A stretch of DNA of 64,000 nt from Polytrichum commune (Eukaryota > Streptophyta > Polytrichopsida > Polytrichales > Polytrichaceae), in contig OX485809.1 of assembly GCA_950295325.1 (NCBI GenBank), forward strand, positions 38,030,081 through 38,094,080. Reading direction: 5' to 3'. Under the pieces are notes generated by a model that saw only the letters and a program-made list of their open reading frames with translations, had not been told where the DNA came from and ran no database searches. The first letter of the stretch is position 1. Every line of letters starts with the position of its first letter. A program made the translations under genes and the position numbers. Positions 38,351 through 50,364 of the stretch are shown in pieces.

Positions 38351-39313
38351 AGAATGTATCTTTGCAAGTTTGCTCTGTCGCAGAGTGCCATGTCATCATG
38401 GCTCTATAATTTTACATTTTAAGGTAGACAAAAAGCCTATACCATTTATTGCTTCCCCCCACACATTAGAAGTGGCATTTGGTATTAAAATCTTATGTCC
38501 TGTATGGACTTTTTGTCCAAATGACAAATTTTAAAAAAAGTGGATGGGGATGTAAAGAAATCATTTTTACTCTGATTTTTCTTGTGGTTTTATAGACGGC
38601 ATATGTACTTATCACGATGGCAAGAAAATGAATCAAAATTAATAAGGGAATATCTTTTCTTTAATCACAAATTTGGTACAACTGTTTTGAAAATCACTCT
38701 GCAACTGGTGAACTTAGACTTGTGATGTTTACGGAATTCACCAATATTTTGTTACATGCACTTCAAGAAATTTTTTTTCCAAACACCAATTATTTAGATG
38801 TGAATTTTAGATCAACATCATCAAAGTTTGCGTCACAAAGGTTTCGCTTTTTAACCTTACAATCCTCAATTCAAGATACATGAATAATGTGGTCCCTATG
38901 TGGAAAAGGCTTGGGCCTTTACAGGTTAATTGCAAAATGGAATCCTAGGCTATGTTTTCCACTTTCTTCAATTAGCTAACATCATAATTTTGGCATGTCA
39001 CATTCCAAATTTATCCATTTTGAGTTCAAATTTAATGACTCCAAATTATGTTGGGAATCCTATTTATAGATTTAAAAGCACTTCATGAGGGTTTATAGTT
39101 TCATGGTGGGTCCCACATATCTCCTTTTACTTCCATATGTGGGGTTACTTTTGAGCTTACATTTCCACGTATTATGAGTTAGCGTATCTTGGCACACTTA
39201 GAGCAAGGCATGGGACAACTTAGAAAAATGGATGCAAAGTGAATGACAATATATTCTAAATACCTGAAGAGCCAATGAGACAACCAAGGAAGCCCAAAAA
39301 ACCAAATACCAAT

Positions 39314-39355
39314 ACCAAAAAAACAAAAAACAAAAAACAAAAAACAAAAAACAAA
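39314..39355. repeat. (CAAAAAA)n heptamer microsatellite
   Basis: Five to six near-perfect heptamers. Confidence 0.93.
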
Positions 39356-40264
39356 CATAAGTGGGTACCATGAAATATGTGCTTTGAACACAAAATTACA
39401 CATCAACAACTTTGCATGTACAATACATTTGCTAATTTAGTTTCAATGTTTGTCACACTAGAAGAAATTATGTCCAAATGAACCATGCCCTATGGTGGCA
39501 ATCACCTCTCATTTGACTGCCACTTTGATTGTCACCCTCAATTCCACTGCCATTTTGACTGCATGTTGGGTGCCATTGGGTTAGTACCAATTTTGTTTTA
39601 AATATTAGGTGTTTTCATACCCATGGTACCTAGCAGAGGCAATTGTTATCCCTTGAATCCCATGACACCTACTTAGGGCGTTAGGTCACCCACCCTAATC
39701 ATGCCATAATACTCTACTAGCATTGACCAAACCACCTAAAGATTTTGCACTACGAACGCCCACTTTTGGTAGCACACAACGATTTTTGGTGAAGGGCCAC
39801 TCTGGAGTATTATGGTGATGTGCTTGTTGTGATTAGTGGTGTTTGATTTGTTTTGTTTGTTCTTGTTTGTTGGGGCATCCCGTGTTATTCTGCAATTTCT
39901 TTCCCTCTCACAACTACCAAGTATGTCTATCAAATATGTCCATATATGTTCATAAATCTATATATTAGAGAGTGCAATATCCAAAACATAATTCTAGTGT
40001 GACCATATAAGATGGTGACAATCACCCTATGGTTGCATGTGCCACCCACCTCACACTCCACGCAGACTAGGTTGTGGAGTTGGAATTGTCAAGGGTTTCT
40101 GAAACTCCTTGCATGGATATTCCGACCTTGAGGGCTTTTGGAGTGTGTGAGTGAAGTGGATCATGTGCGCATTGCCTTTAAAAGCAAGGTGTGCTAGTGC
40201 TTGAAGTGCGTCTTTGTGGCAAAGATGGGTGTATTGGGCAACAAGTGGCAAGACAACATAGCAA

Positions 40265-40470
40265 AGAGGAAGCATTTGCAGCTAAGGAGGAAGAGGGAGG
40301 AGATTAAAGTGGCATGGAGGAGGACAAACTGGGCACCAAGGTGGAAGAGGAGAGGCAAAGGAGTGGAGAGGAGGAAGAGACAAAGGGGAGCAAGGAGGAG
40401 GAAAGGAAGATTAGACAGGGAGCTGTGAGGAGGAGGAGACTTAGGGGATCAGTGGCTTGGAGGAGGTCAG
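40265..40470. repeat. Purine-rich low-complexity region
   Basis: GGAGGA/GAGGAAG-rich plus strand, giving Lys/Arg/Glu-rich open frames in two plus frames and a Leu/Ser-rich one on minus. No splice-supported gene seen. Confidence 0.7.
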
Positions 40471-43400
40471 ACAAGTTATCAATGTGGAGGGAGGATACGA
40501 GACATAATGAAACACCCTCATTGCAAAAGTACAAAAATTATTTGAAATCCTCTTGAACCATAAAACAAAAATGTGAGTGGGGACGGATTTGCAGTTCTGT
40601 GGGTTTTGGGTTCCCTACTTTGCGGGTTCTAGGTTTTTCACTATAATTGTCTTAGACATGTGGTAGATTAGACTAGTATTGTTCTCAACATCCATAAAAG
40701 ACGGTTTTGTAAGTCCTAAATTTTCCAACACTTGTTATTTCTCCCAACCATGGTGCCCAACACTTCTATTTCCTCCCAACCTTAGTGCCCACCACATAGT
40801 TATACATGCATTTTTTTTCCCACACTGAGGCCATCATTTGGATAGGCTAGATATTTCAAGCACTTACAATTCTAGGATCCTAGTAATTTCTTGTGTGCGC
40901 TCTCAGCTCTTGGAGAGGACCGCATGTCACTTGCTTCTTGAATTGTTCCTAGAAAATCGTTGAAATGTCTCTTTAAAAATGAAATTTGCATCGGAATCAT
41001 AAATATAGAATGTGTGCCTTGAATTGTAAATATAGAATGTGCAAACCCCAATTCTTTGTTCCTTAGTATTATTTGTCCTTAACACAAAGCAATATGTAAA
41101 GGAGTCCGATATCAACCTCAAGACTAGTGATTCCAACACTATCATTGATGCCATCTTTGACATCTTCATGGTGGTGGTCATTTTTGTGCATAAAGGTAAT
41201 TCAAGTTTCATTTGCAATATATTTCATAGCAGTGATCTTCAATATGAGTAGTGTAAGAGACTATGAGTTTGTACTTGGTAGGCCAACCGCATGTTGAAGT
41301 ATTTATTTATGTTGTGAAGCTTGTACTTTGTAGACGGCCTTGTGTGGACTTACCAAGCCCATGCACACAGCCACATGCCAATTAAGTGCAATGTCGTTGC
41401 CCTCCATGCGGACTTGGAGTTGAGCACCATGAAGCACATAGCTAGTCGTTGCACATTGTGTGAATTGCAAGGCAAGATCCATTAAGTGTGCTATGAATTT
41501 ATGTCCCCTTTGTGGATTGAGGGGCTAATCACACCAGCCATTTCTGGCATCATTTGTCAGCATCTCCAACTGTAATAATGTGAAAAATGATGGGCCAACA
41601 TCTATTTTAAACATAATCTTCAACAATGTCATGGATGGAACCGGATAGAAAGTTTGGTGTAATCGGGGGATGAGAGTTGGGGTGGAAGTAACGCACCTCC
41701 AATTACCGAACCATCCATTCTTCCATAGATGGCCTCCTCCAACCAAGTGAGTGTTTTGTCCCGCACAATGTGAATTGGGAATTTTGGGTACAATGGTTGG
41801 CAATGATGTGGCTTTGTTGCAATTTTTGGAACTCCTACTTGTTAATGTGTACCTGATTAAGAAGGCTTAGCCAAAAATTAAAAAAATAAAAAAAATAAAA
41901 AAATAAAGAATGTTACCTATCAAACTTGCTAGCAGCAAGGCTTAACCCCAAGAACCTCAAATTCACCAATGATAACATTGTGGATTTTGTTCCAATTATC
42001 ACTATTGTGTTCTATTGTCTTCCCAGGTGAGGGCGAAACCTTAAGAATTGTGTTGTGCATGCATGTTTGGCTACGACAATGGTTTTTAGGCATTATGCTT
42101 GTGTTTTACTGGCTTTCTTCGAAATATACTGACATGGTTGTGTCAAATTGGAGTCAATTTTTTTTGGCAAGTTAATATCGTCGGAAATTTCATCAAAGTT
42201 AATGTAGAACTTTGGTTTGGGTAAATTTGGTTAAGGGAGGCAATGCAGTCTTGGTTTTCATTTCCGAAAACCAAGAATTTATGTTGACTTTATTAAGATG
42301 AGGTATTGGTTGTACGTGTTTCATTATATTTTTGGTTTTAGAGGCTAAGGCACCACTATACATGTCTACCATAAGTGGAGCCAACATTCACCAAACTTAT
42401 TTCAATATGCTACATCTTCCCTTCCATTAAAACAAGAAAGATACAAAGAAGAGTTGGGGTTTGATCTCGAGGGTTCTTGGGAAGGGCATTGCACTTATAG
42501 TTGAATCAGGTGCATAGGATACAAATTCACGATTTGCACCCATGGACACGCTAGTGCTCTATCAAGGAGAAGATTCGCAGTTGGATGTATTTGTGCCAAA
42601 CCCAGTGGTGGGGGAATTGGAGGTAGATTTGGGTTAGGAAACATTGTGGAGATTTTGCAGCAGTTGAAGCTCAAGCACAAGCTGAGGCTCTATTGTAAGC
42701 AATGAAAAATAGTTGTGAACAATGATTGGATGGCATACATGCACTCATGTTTCTCATTGTTTTGTACAAATTCCTAAAGTGGCAATGCGGCTATCAAGTA
42801 ATCTTGCAAGTTGCGTTTCCTCTCCCAATTTGGTGTTTGTTTGCATGTGGTTGTAATTTCGTTGGTCATTCTTGGAACTCACTATCCACGGTTTTCACCC
42901 CATAGAAGAAGCAATGGAGAATTTTGTGAGTTGATGTCGCACCACCTTTGTTCCCGTAGATTTGAGATTTTGTTCAAATTCTTTCAACATTGAACAAATA
43001 GATAAATTGTTTTGTGTATTTCTCCATTTTATCCAAACATCCAAGGCTTCATGTGGATTGTAAAAGTTCCAAGTTTGGGGTTATTATGGTGGACCACATT
43101 ATCTGGGCAATTCGAAATTATTTGTGAGCCAGTTGGATTTCGCCCACACATTTTATTTTCTCCAAATTTTTGCGATTTGTTTTCAATCATTTGTCTAGCT
43201 TGGCATTCAAGATTTTCACCTTAGCAACGAAGGTTTCCGCAAGTTTTGTGGGACTTGATGTTGCACCAACATTTTTCTTGCAATTTTGAGGTTTTGTTTG
43301 AGCTATGGATGTAGGTCGAATCGCATGAGTACTTTCTTAAGTTGTGGTCAGTTCCAAATTAATGATATGCTCTCCACCTTTTTGCAAAGAGAAAACTCTC

Positions 43401-44689
43401 CTAGAGCCCAAAAATACTTTGGGATGGTAAGTATTTGTAGCACATAGACATTGTGATATAGAGGGGCAAAATTCTCGAATGTAAATCAAAATGGCATGCG
43501 AATCAGGAATCATATGTAAACAAGTTATTGCCTATATTGAACTCAACTTGGCAGTATGTGTGTGCAATGAAACATATTGATAACTCTTTGGGTGAACAAT
43601 ATTTTTGCAGGTTGATTTTTATTTATCTCTTGAAACCTAGAGTAAATTCAATGCATCTACCTCAACTACAGCAAGTACTCAATGTTGTGCAACAAGTTTA
43701 TAAAGAATGAATATCTTGTATCTAAGTTTGTGGAATTGATCACCAATGTACTAGCATGTATGTGAAAGCACCTAGGGTGATCCAATTTGCAGATGTTGCC
43801 ATTCCTAAGTTGTTGGTGTCAAAAGCCTCAAGGATAAGGTACATGCCACATAATTACTTGTGGATTTAAGGAGTTTTGTGCTTGCATACTTTAGGTGTTT
43901 GTATGTGGAAATATCCAATTTGGACAACCTTGGACAACTCTAAACCAAAATACCAAGAAACTCACTAAATTTGAGTTGATGTCAATTTTTGAAATACTCT
44001 ATCTCCACCATATAAACTTCTTGGCAAAAATCAGTAATCAACTGCATGTAATGATGCTCCATGGTTTTCAATTGCTTACAAAGCCAATGTGTAGACACGT
44101 ATTTGCACTATAACTAAATCTAGAACGAGTAAATATTTTGTTTCCAAAGGGCATAATTTTCATAATACACTGGTTCCATATGATGAGCCTCTTTGTTTCT
44201 TGTGGCTTGCTCTACAAGTTTCCTCATGTTCTAAATTATGGTACCTTATACATTAAGATGTACTACACTGCCAGGTAGCATCCCGTAGTATTAGATGGTG
44301 GGCTCAATGTTGCAATGTGTGTCATCAGGACATAAATCTCCTTACATTTTGCTCTTGTTTGAAGTACAAAATTTGAATATAGATTAGAAATGTAATAGTT
44401 CTTTCATAGTCACAAGGTTCCGATTCCATCCTAAGTGACACTAGGATTTCAAAGATGCTCATGACTAGAGAACCTTCACCAAGCTCACAATAATGAGCCC
44501 CATTCATTGATGGCTAGTAACAAATTTAAGGAAATGTGGCCCAACTTTACAAATGTGAAAGACCCCGACAACGCACGACATTTCCCACAAAATGATCCAT
44601 TTAGGATCAATGTCATTATTGCCTATTTCTTGTCCCCTCTGAAAACCAAACATAAGGCCCTTCATCATTGCTCACATCATTGTGCGACT

Positions 44690-44925
44690 GAATGCCACCC
44701 AACAAGTACCCAAAACTACCCAACGCCACCCAATAGCTACCCAACAAGAGTCAACACCACCCAAAAAACTCACTCAACATTAACTTGTCAACAGAGAATG
44801 CCCACCCAACAACAACACATCAACTAAGAAGACTCGCCCAATAACAACCCATCACCCGTAATCAGCCACCCAATGATACACCATGCACCCACTGCTCACC
44901 TTCAATGCCACCCACCCACGATACC
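44690..44925. repeat. Imperfect CCACCCAA-type minisatellite
   Basis: CCACCCAA, CTACCCAACA and related words recur over about 230 bp at irregular spacing. A Thr/Pro/Gln-rich open frame follows from it. Confidence 0.75.
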
Positions 44926-46054
44926 TTGCAAGGTTCATTTGGACATAATTTATCATAGTACTATTGTTCAAGGAATGCACACATGATCTAATAGGTCCAG
45001 ACCCAAATTATTCTAGTCATATCCCTAGCTTCCATACCCCTTATCACCCCTTCATCTCGTTAAATGTTTTCAATTTAGTTTTAAGATACTTATGGGCTCT
45101 CCAAACTAAGAACTCCAAATTGAATGAGGATTTTCAAGGGCCTACTTGAGGTTCACCCCATGGGGCAATGCAAATTTCCTTCTACTTAGCTCTCACATAG
45201 TGAAGGGCTCCAACCCAACTTTCCACATAGAACATCTCCACATGTTACTAAACCAACATACACTCACTATACGATATATAGTTGCCTTGAGCTAGACGTT
45301 ATACAATATATATTCATGCATGCAAGGCAAGAGCCCCATGACTCCACAATGCTAAGCAATGCAATAATAATGCAGCCAATCTTCCACCTCTAACCATTTG
45401 AATTCAATTTGAATGAGTTGTCCGGGGATGTCACACTTTGTAAGATATTAGTGTGGGCCCATGTTGTCTTGCATGCTTCACTTGTGCATATGACACATCA
45501 TTTTAATGTGCCTCTCTCCCACATCATGGTCCCCTTTCCTTTTCGGAACTATGAAGAATGGTGGGGCGACAATCGCTACCGCCACCACATTGTTTGTTGG
45601 ATATTAATTATGAACCACATGAGAAAAAATGTAGGGTGGAAAAAATTCCAATGAAATAGAACTTGAAAAATAATTACATAATTGTCAAGTACTAGAAACT
45701 GGTTTTGAGAATGTATTAGGCATATCCAAAGAATATTTAAACATGTATATGGAATATCCCATGAATATGCATATTACTTCATAGCCCCTTTTGAAAATAC
45801 CCATTTATCTCATGTGGTTCATATCCCTACAAGGAAGTTACCCTCCCCCTCCTCGGCCCTAGGATTAGTTGCTTAGAAACCTCAATGAATTGAACTCTAT
45901 ACTATCGTATGAGCATTTCACAGGAGTAATCTATTATACATGGAGGGGAACTGCTTTTTGTCTGCAATCAGGATACGGTTCCGACCATGGGAAATAGCCC
46001 ACCCCCTCCCATGCATCCGGGCAATGAATGGGAAGAACCGACCTATAGCTAAAG

Positions 46055-46230
46055 GTCAACTAGTTGAGTTTGAGAAATAACCTTTTGAAGTTCAAGAAAA
46101 TTACCAATCCTTTAAGAAAAGTCTATGGAATATACCTCAAATTTATGAAGTAAAACCGGATGAGCACAACATGTGATTGGTTGGCCTTGGAACCATCACT
46201 AGGATCTGACCTATTATGCATGCCCAAAAT
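46055..46230 (+). repeat. Dispersed repeat family D, copy 4
   Basis: Shares AGTTGAGTTTGAGAAATAAC, AAAATTACCAATC and ACTAGGATCTGACC with the copy at 19775. Confidence 0.6.
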
Positions 46231-46393
46231 TCTCCTTGGACATTGGATGCGGGACATGTGAATGACTTAAATGAAGGAAAACTTCTATATTGACTAAGAC
46301 TTAACTGAATGAACCAAAGCTTAATTGGATAAACAGAGATTTGACTAGAATTACTACCAGAAGCTTCCATGTTTTGAAACTTGGTGTTGAGTT

Positions 46394-46637
46394 CTCGGGG
46401 GGTTCACCGGTGAAAATCGTAGAACAACGTGCGATAAAAAATAGGGTCCAATATATTCATTGTAGATAAATTTTGTAAAAAATGTACATGTAAAATAGGG
46501 GATTTTAAAATAGTGAAACATGTTTACATGTAAAATACCATCACCTTATAATCTTTTTTGCAAGGTAAATAACCCCCCAATAAATAGGTCCCAAACGCAC
46601 GTGTATGCAAAATATAAGAGGGAGTGAACCCCCCGAG
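46394..46637. mobile_element. hAT-like MITE, family C, copy 2
   Basis: 244 bp. Same TIRs as the copy at 13345 and an exact 8-bp target duplication GTTGAGTT (46386-46393 and 46638-46645). Shorter than copy 1 by an internal deletion around the AAAATACCAT region. Confidence 0.94.
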
Positions 46638-47015
46638 GTTGAGTTACACTCAAAACTTACCACTACACCGTTTATGGTATTTAGTGTCACTTCGTATTTG
46701 GGATTACACAATTGTGTAACTTCTTATGATAGGTTTCATTGTGTATCTACAAAGATTAAATAGGTTGTATGGACATTATATAACATAGATGACTTTTTCT
46801 TGGTAAAAACTTACCTTCTTAGTAAAAACTTGTGGTATTGTGTGACTTCAAAAAGTAAGTGACACTAAAGACCATGAATGATGTAGCCTAACAATATTGA
46901 GCATCATCACAAAGTTTTGGGGGTAAGGATTCAGAACACATAAGGTAGAAGTACCCAATTCCAACACCAACTTTTCTCCAAAGTGGGCAACTACATACTT
47001 CAACAAGAAAACTAA

Positions 47016-47330
47016 ATGTATTATTCTAAGGACTGCAAATGCAACTCATTAGTTATTGAAGACCAAATGTTAATGATTGCCACTGTCCATTTTGAGGGGC
47101 CCTATGTGACTTGGAAGGGTCAAGTGAGGTTCTTCATGTTTGTGGATGAACCTAAGACAATCAACATTAAGAAGAGTGAGATTGGAGTGCTTTTAGAATT
47201 GTCTTCAGACATGCTTTATTCTCAAGAAGAGATTCAAAGTATCATTGACAATCATTTAAATGAAAGAAAAACAAATCCATTATGTTCTTTAACATTTCAA
47301 TATATTTTTGCGAAATGGTATAATCACTGA
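47016..47330 (+). CDS. Unrecognised 104-codon open frame
   Basis: Unlike most open frames here it has mixed, protein-like composition and no simple repeat (for example GPYVTWKGQVRFFMFVDEPK). It starts at ATG with no clear upstream exon and is followed closely by the 147-bp foldback. It could be a fragment of an unknown gene or transposon. I do not recognise the family. Confidence 0.15.
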   Translation: MYYSKDCKCNSLVIEDQMLMIATVHFEGPYVTWKGQVRFFMFVDEPKTINIKKSEIGVLLELSSDMLYSQEEIQSIIDNHLNERKTNPLCSLTFQYIFAKWYNH

Positions 47331-47408
47331 GCTGGTGTGCGGCATGGGCCATCACTAAGCAATATACAATGATACAAACCTTGAACTAGAGTGTTTCACT
47401 CCAATATC

Positions 47409-47555
47409 CATAACATTATTCAGATCCATAACAATGTTATGTGGGACTTACAAAATTATGCAAAACATTCCCCACATTCAGACTACATGTGGAGAATATT
47501 CCACATAATATTGTCAATCCCACATAGCACTATTATGAATCTGAATAATGTTATG
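47409..47555. repeat. 147-bp foldback (long imperfect hairpin)
   Basis: CATAACATTATTCAGATCCA at the left is matched inverted at the right. Pairing continues for about 65-70 bp per arm with a small loop and scattered mismatches. I found no target duplication, so it could be a worn MITE or a hairpin RNA source. Confidence 0.8.
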
Positions 47556-47698
47556 TCTGATGTTGTGCTTCCAAAAAGCCTTAGAAATTGAGTGTATTGG
47601 GGCTTAAAATAGAAGAACAATACAACTAAGACAAAGTGACGCAATAAAGGAACCCTTAAAGATCAAAAAAGAAAAATTGGATGACTTAAGATAGGTGA

Positions 47699-47898
47699 CT
47701 TTCTTTTTTCTTTTCTTCTTTTTTGAGATAGAACCCCGACAGGCCAGCGCCAAAGCACAGGAGGCAGTTGACCACCAGGCAAGTTTTTCCGTCAAGTAGA
47801 GAGGAGATTTCACAGCCGCGAATCGAATCGCCAACCTCTTCCTTGAGATTTGGGTATCTCTCCACCATCATCCTGTAGTTTACGGTCATCTTGGACCA
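47699..47898 (-). mobile_element. tRNA-derived SINE with A-rich tail and 11-bp target duplication
   Basis: Minus-strand retroposon of about 200 bp. On that strand it has an A-box-like TGGTGGAGAGATACCC (about 47850-47866), a B-box-like GCGATTCGATTCGCG (about 47816-47831), a short body, and an A/G-rich tail (47699-47727). AAGATAGGTGA is duplicated exactly at 47688-47698 and 47899-47909. Pol III promoter boxes, a tail and a long target duplication are the marks of a tRNA-derived SINE. Mobilisation would need a LINE elsewhere. Confidence 0.88.
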
Positions 47899-48609
47899 AA
47901 GATAGGTGAATGAAAACTACACTAAAATCACATGTGTACAGTTGAAAGCTAAATTCAACCTCTTGACATACCAAAAATCCATGTATAAGATATTGATTGC
48001 CGATGTATTCATAAACAATTCAGAGGAAGGAAGGAAGCAAACAAACATATGAGCATGTGGATGGACAATCATTGGATGATGCCTGAAAACAAGTGATGGA
48101 TTTCATCCAGCTGTGATCTTTGACACATGGGTTGCATGCACACGCCCTCCTCTATCCCTCATTGGAGAAGCTGTGAGCCTCATCCATAGCCGGAACCCTT
48201 GTCAGCATCCGACTTTCCCATTCACTGCCCTTTCCAAGTAAAGGATTTTTGTAGTGGCGGCATCAAGTCAAACTCGCTTGCATCATAGTTGAGACAAGAA
48301 ACACATGATTATGTAAGAATTAAGATTAATCAAAGGTGTTTCCATCGAATTACTTCATATATTACATACTAATACTACTCAATTTAACTAGCTAATTACG
48401 AATTCGCTAATTCTAATTAGGGATAGTGAACATCGCAAAGCCCATTTCTTCTTACCTGGTAGCGTGTCTAACTCCATATGTATGAGAAGGTTGTTGATGA
48501 CTCACGTCGGGTTCAGTAGCCCGAAATTCCCCCATTATAATTTAAAAAGGAATTGCGGTCTTGTAATGCTTAGATGGAGAATAAGTGGTCTAGTTTTAAC
48601 CTGACTAGC

Positions 48610-48890
48610 TGGGTCTAGGTATTAAAATTCGACATCCATGGTTGAAAGGTTTGTGGTTAAGTGTGGATCTAAGATTGGACACCAAAAAGACATTGAGGAA
48701 ACATGTGTGACCATTGAATGAGCACGTGAACTTTCATTTTGATAATGAATAAAGTGTTTTCAAATGAGCTCTAGAAATCATGAGGCAAATGGTTACGGGC
48801 ACTTGTACTAAATGTGTGTTGCATATCATCAAGAAGTGGGTGTAGAGAGGAAAGTTTCTGAATAAAACACGTCTTCCTTATTGCCGCATT
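48610..48890 (+). repeat. Dispersed repeat family A, copy 7
   Basis: Shares AAGTGTGGATCTAAGA, TGGACACCAAAAAGACAT, GACCATTGAATGAGCAC and the end ACACGTCTTCCTTA with the family. An internal deletion is present. The left end is eroded. Confidence 0.65.
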
Positions 48891-49283
48891 GATTAGCCGA
48901 CAATGTACCTTGTCATTTAAAAAAAATTAAAATTAAAAAAGGGGGGGATTCAAGTCTATGTGGGTTACATGTGGCAAGGCCTTGGGAGCTCTTGAAGTGG
49001 AAGGTGGCGTGGTTTACAATTGGCAATGCTTGGGTCCCTTTTGAAATGTAAGGCAACATGGTAGTGCAATGCAGATCCCTCTACAAAGCTATGGGCCTCA
49101 GTTTTGTGTGTGTGTCAGGTACTATGCATCACTTGTGGGCCGAAGGCAAGTGCACTATGGGTGTGGCGTGCTTTTGGTTCTCTTGTGCATGTTAACTGGT
49201 TGGTTATTTGGGGTGGGTTTTGTTGTCGACGTTGTATCATGGTGATTGATTTTTGATAGGAGGTTTTTTGGTTGTGTTTTGAG

Positions 49284-50040
49284 ATGCCTCAAAGAATGAG
49301 GGTGGTTCCTCATCCACAAGCACATGAGCAAACTTGTTCTTCTTTGAAGTATGTTGAGGCTTTTGTTACTGATGCAATGGGGGTGTAGACATTAGCATAA
49401 GATTGTTAATGAATTTGAGGAGGTTCGTTGAAGACCATTGTCTTGCTAGATTGTGCTCTATTGAGAGGGGAGGGTTATGACTTATAAGTATTTCCAAATG
49501 ATGGTCAAGGGTAGCTCCAACAGTTTGTTAGTGTTGAACAAGGAAAACAAGTTTTCTTTAGGATGGGATGCAAATCCAATTGTGGGGCATATTATTTCTT
49601 GTAGGATGTTGAGAGATGAGAAATTGCACACTTTTTGGGGTATGGTGGGATATTGCATGAAGGACAATGGGGGGAACCACTTTGAGTTTGTGCATCATGA
49701 TGTTCATTTTGGTGATTTGAATGAGGGGAATGGAGTATGCAAAATTTGGGATGGTGGGACTCAAAAATTGGGTAAGTTTGTCTCACATTAATATTTCTAC
49801 AAGGAGCTCACCAACAGTCACGTATGTTTTTACATGGAGAAACATTTGAGTGTTAGTCTTTCAGGAACGTTATTTCACATATGTAAGGGTGGAAAATTCT
49901 ATTTGAATCCCACATGGATCATTCCTTTGAAATCCATAGGAATGAATGTGAGAAGGTTTCATGACATAAGAATGGAGTATATTTTGAACGTGTTCTTTGA
50001 CACTATCTTCAAGGTGTCTAAGATAATGTTTAATATTTAG
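49284..50040 (+). pseudogene. Probable replitron-type HUH endonuclease remnant
   Basis: Three overlapping frames form one decayed protein: MPQRMRVVPHPQ... (from 49284), MNLRRFVEDHCLARLCSIERGG (from 49409), then a frame from 49477 with TYKYFQMMVKG, LHTFWGMVGYCMKDNGGNHFEF, and, after one stop at 49789, SGTLFHICKGGKFYLNPTWIIP. The layout SIERG followed by a degenerate HxHxQ-like site, here YKYFQ, then GYCMKD as a candidate Tyr/Lys motif, recalls the HUH endonucleases of replitrons, eukaryotic single-strand transposons described from green algae. Loss of both motif histidines and the frameshifts would make it inactive. The family call rests on my recall of these motifs. Other HUH or unrelated transposon proteins remain possible. 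Confidence 0.45.
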
Positions 50041-50364
50041 ATGTTTTCCTATTTTATTTTCATGTGGGACCCCCCCCCTTTAATACCCAAAATAAGTAGT
50101 GTGTTGCCTTTAAAATGGCACCAAATTGCAACATCCTAAATCCTTTTGAATTTGACGACAGAATCCTGGCAAATGTTAAACTTTTACCGAACCTCGGCCC
50201 AATGTCATGACTTTTGCACACGACTTGGCGAGCTCTGATGACACCAACTGGACATGGACACTAAATCTACAGTCGCAATAGATGTCAAGATAAGATGTAC
50301 GGTAGACGTAGATCCAGAGGCTTCAGGAAGCTTCTGGCATTCTCGAGATCGTTCTTCGCCATAG

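Larger units (their letters stand above)
38351..46054. other. Intergenic, mostly unassigned
   Basis: Contains the heptamer, purine-rich and CCACCCAA repeats listed separately. Two stretches near 42890-42980 and 43200-43310 resemble each other and may be an old duplication. No gene supported. Confidence 0.4.

Noticed and set aside
40201..40556. Lys/Arg/Glu-rich frames
   Set aside because: Purine-rich simple sequence; two overlapping plus frames and one minus frame are all open.
44690..44925. CRISPR-like array
   Set aside because: Repeat words are short, irregularly spaced and degenerate, without unique spacers; a eukaryotic minisatellite.
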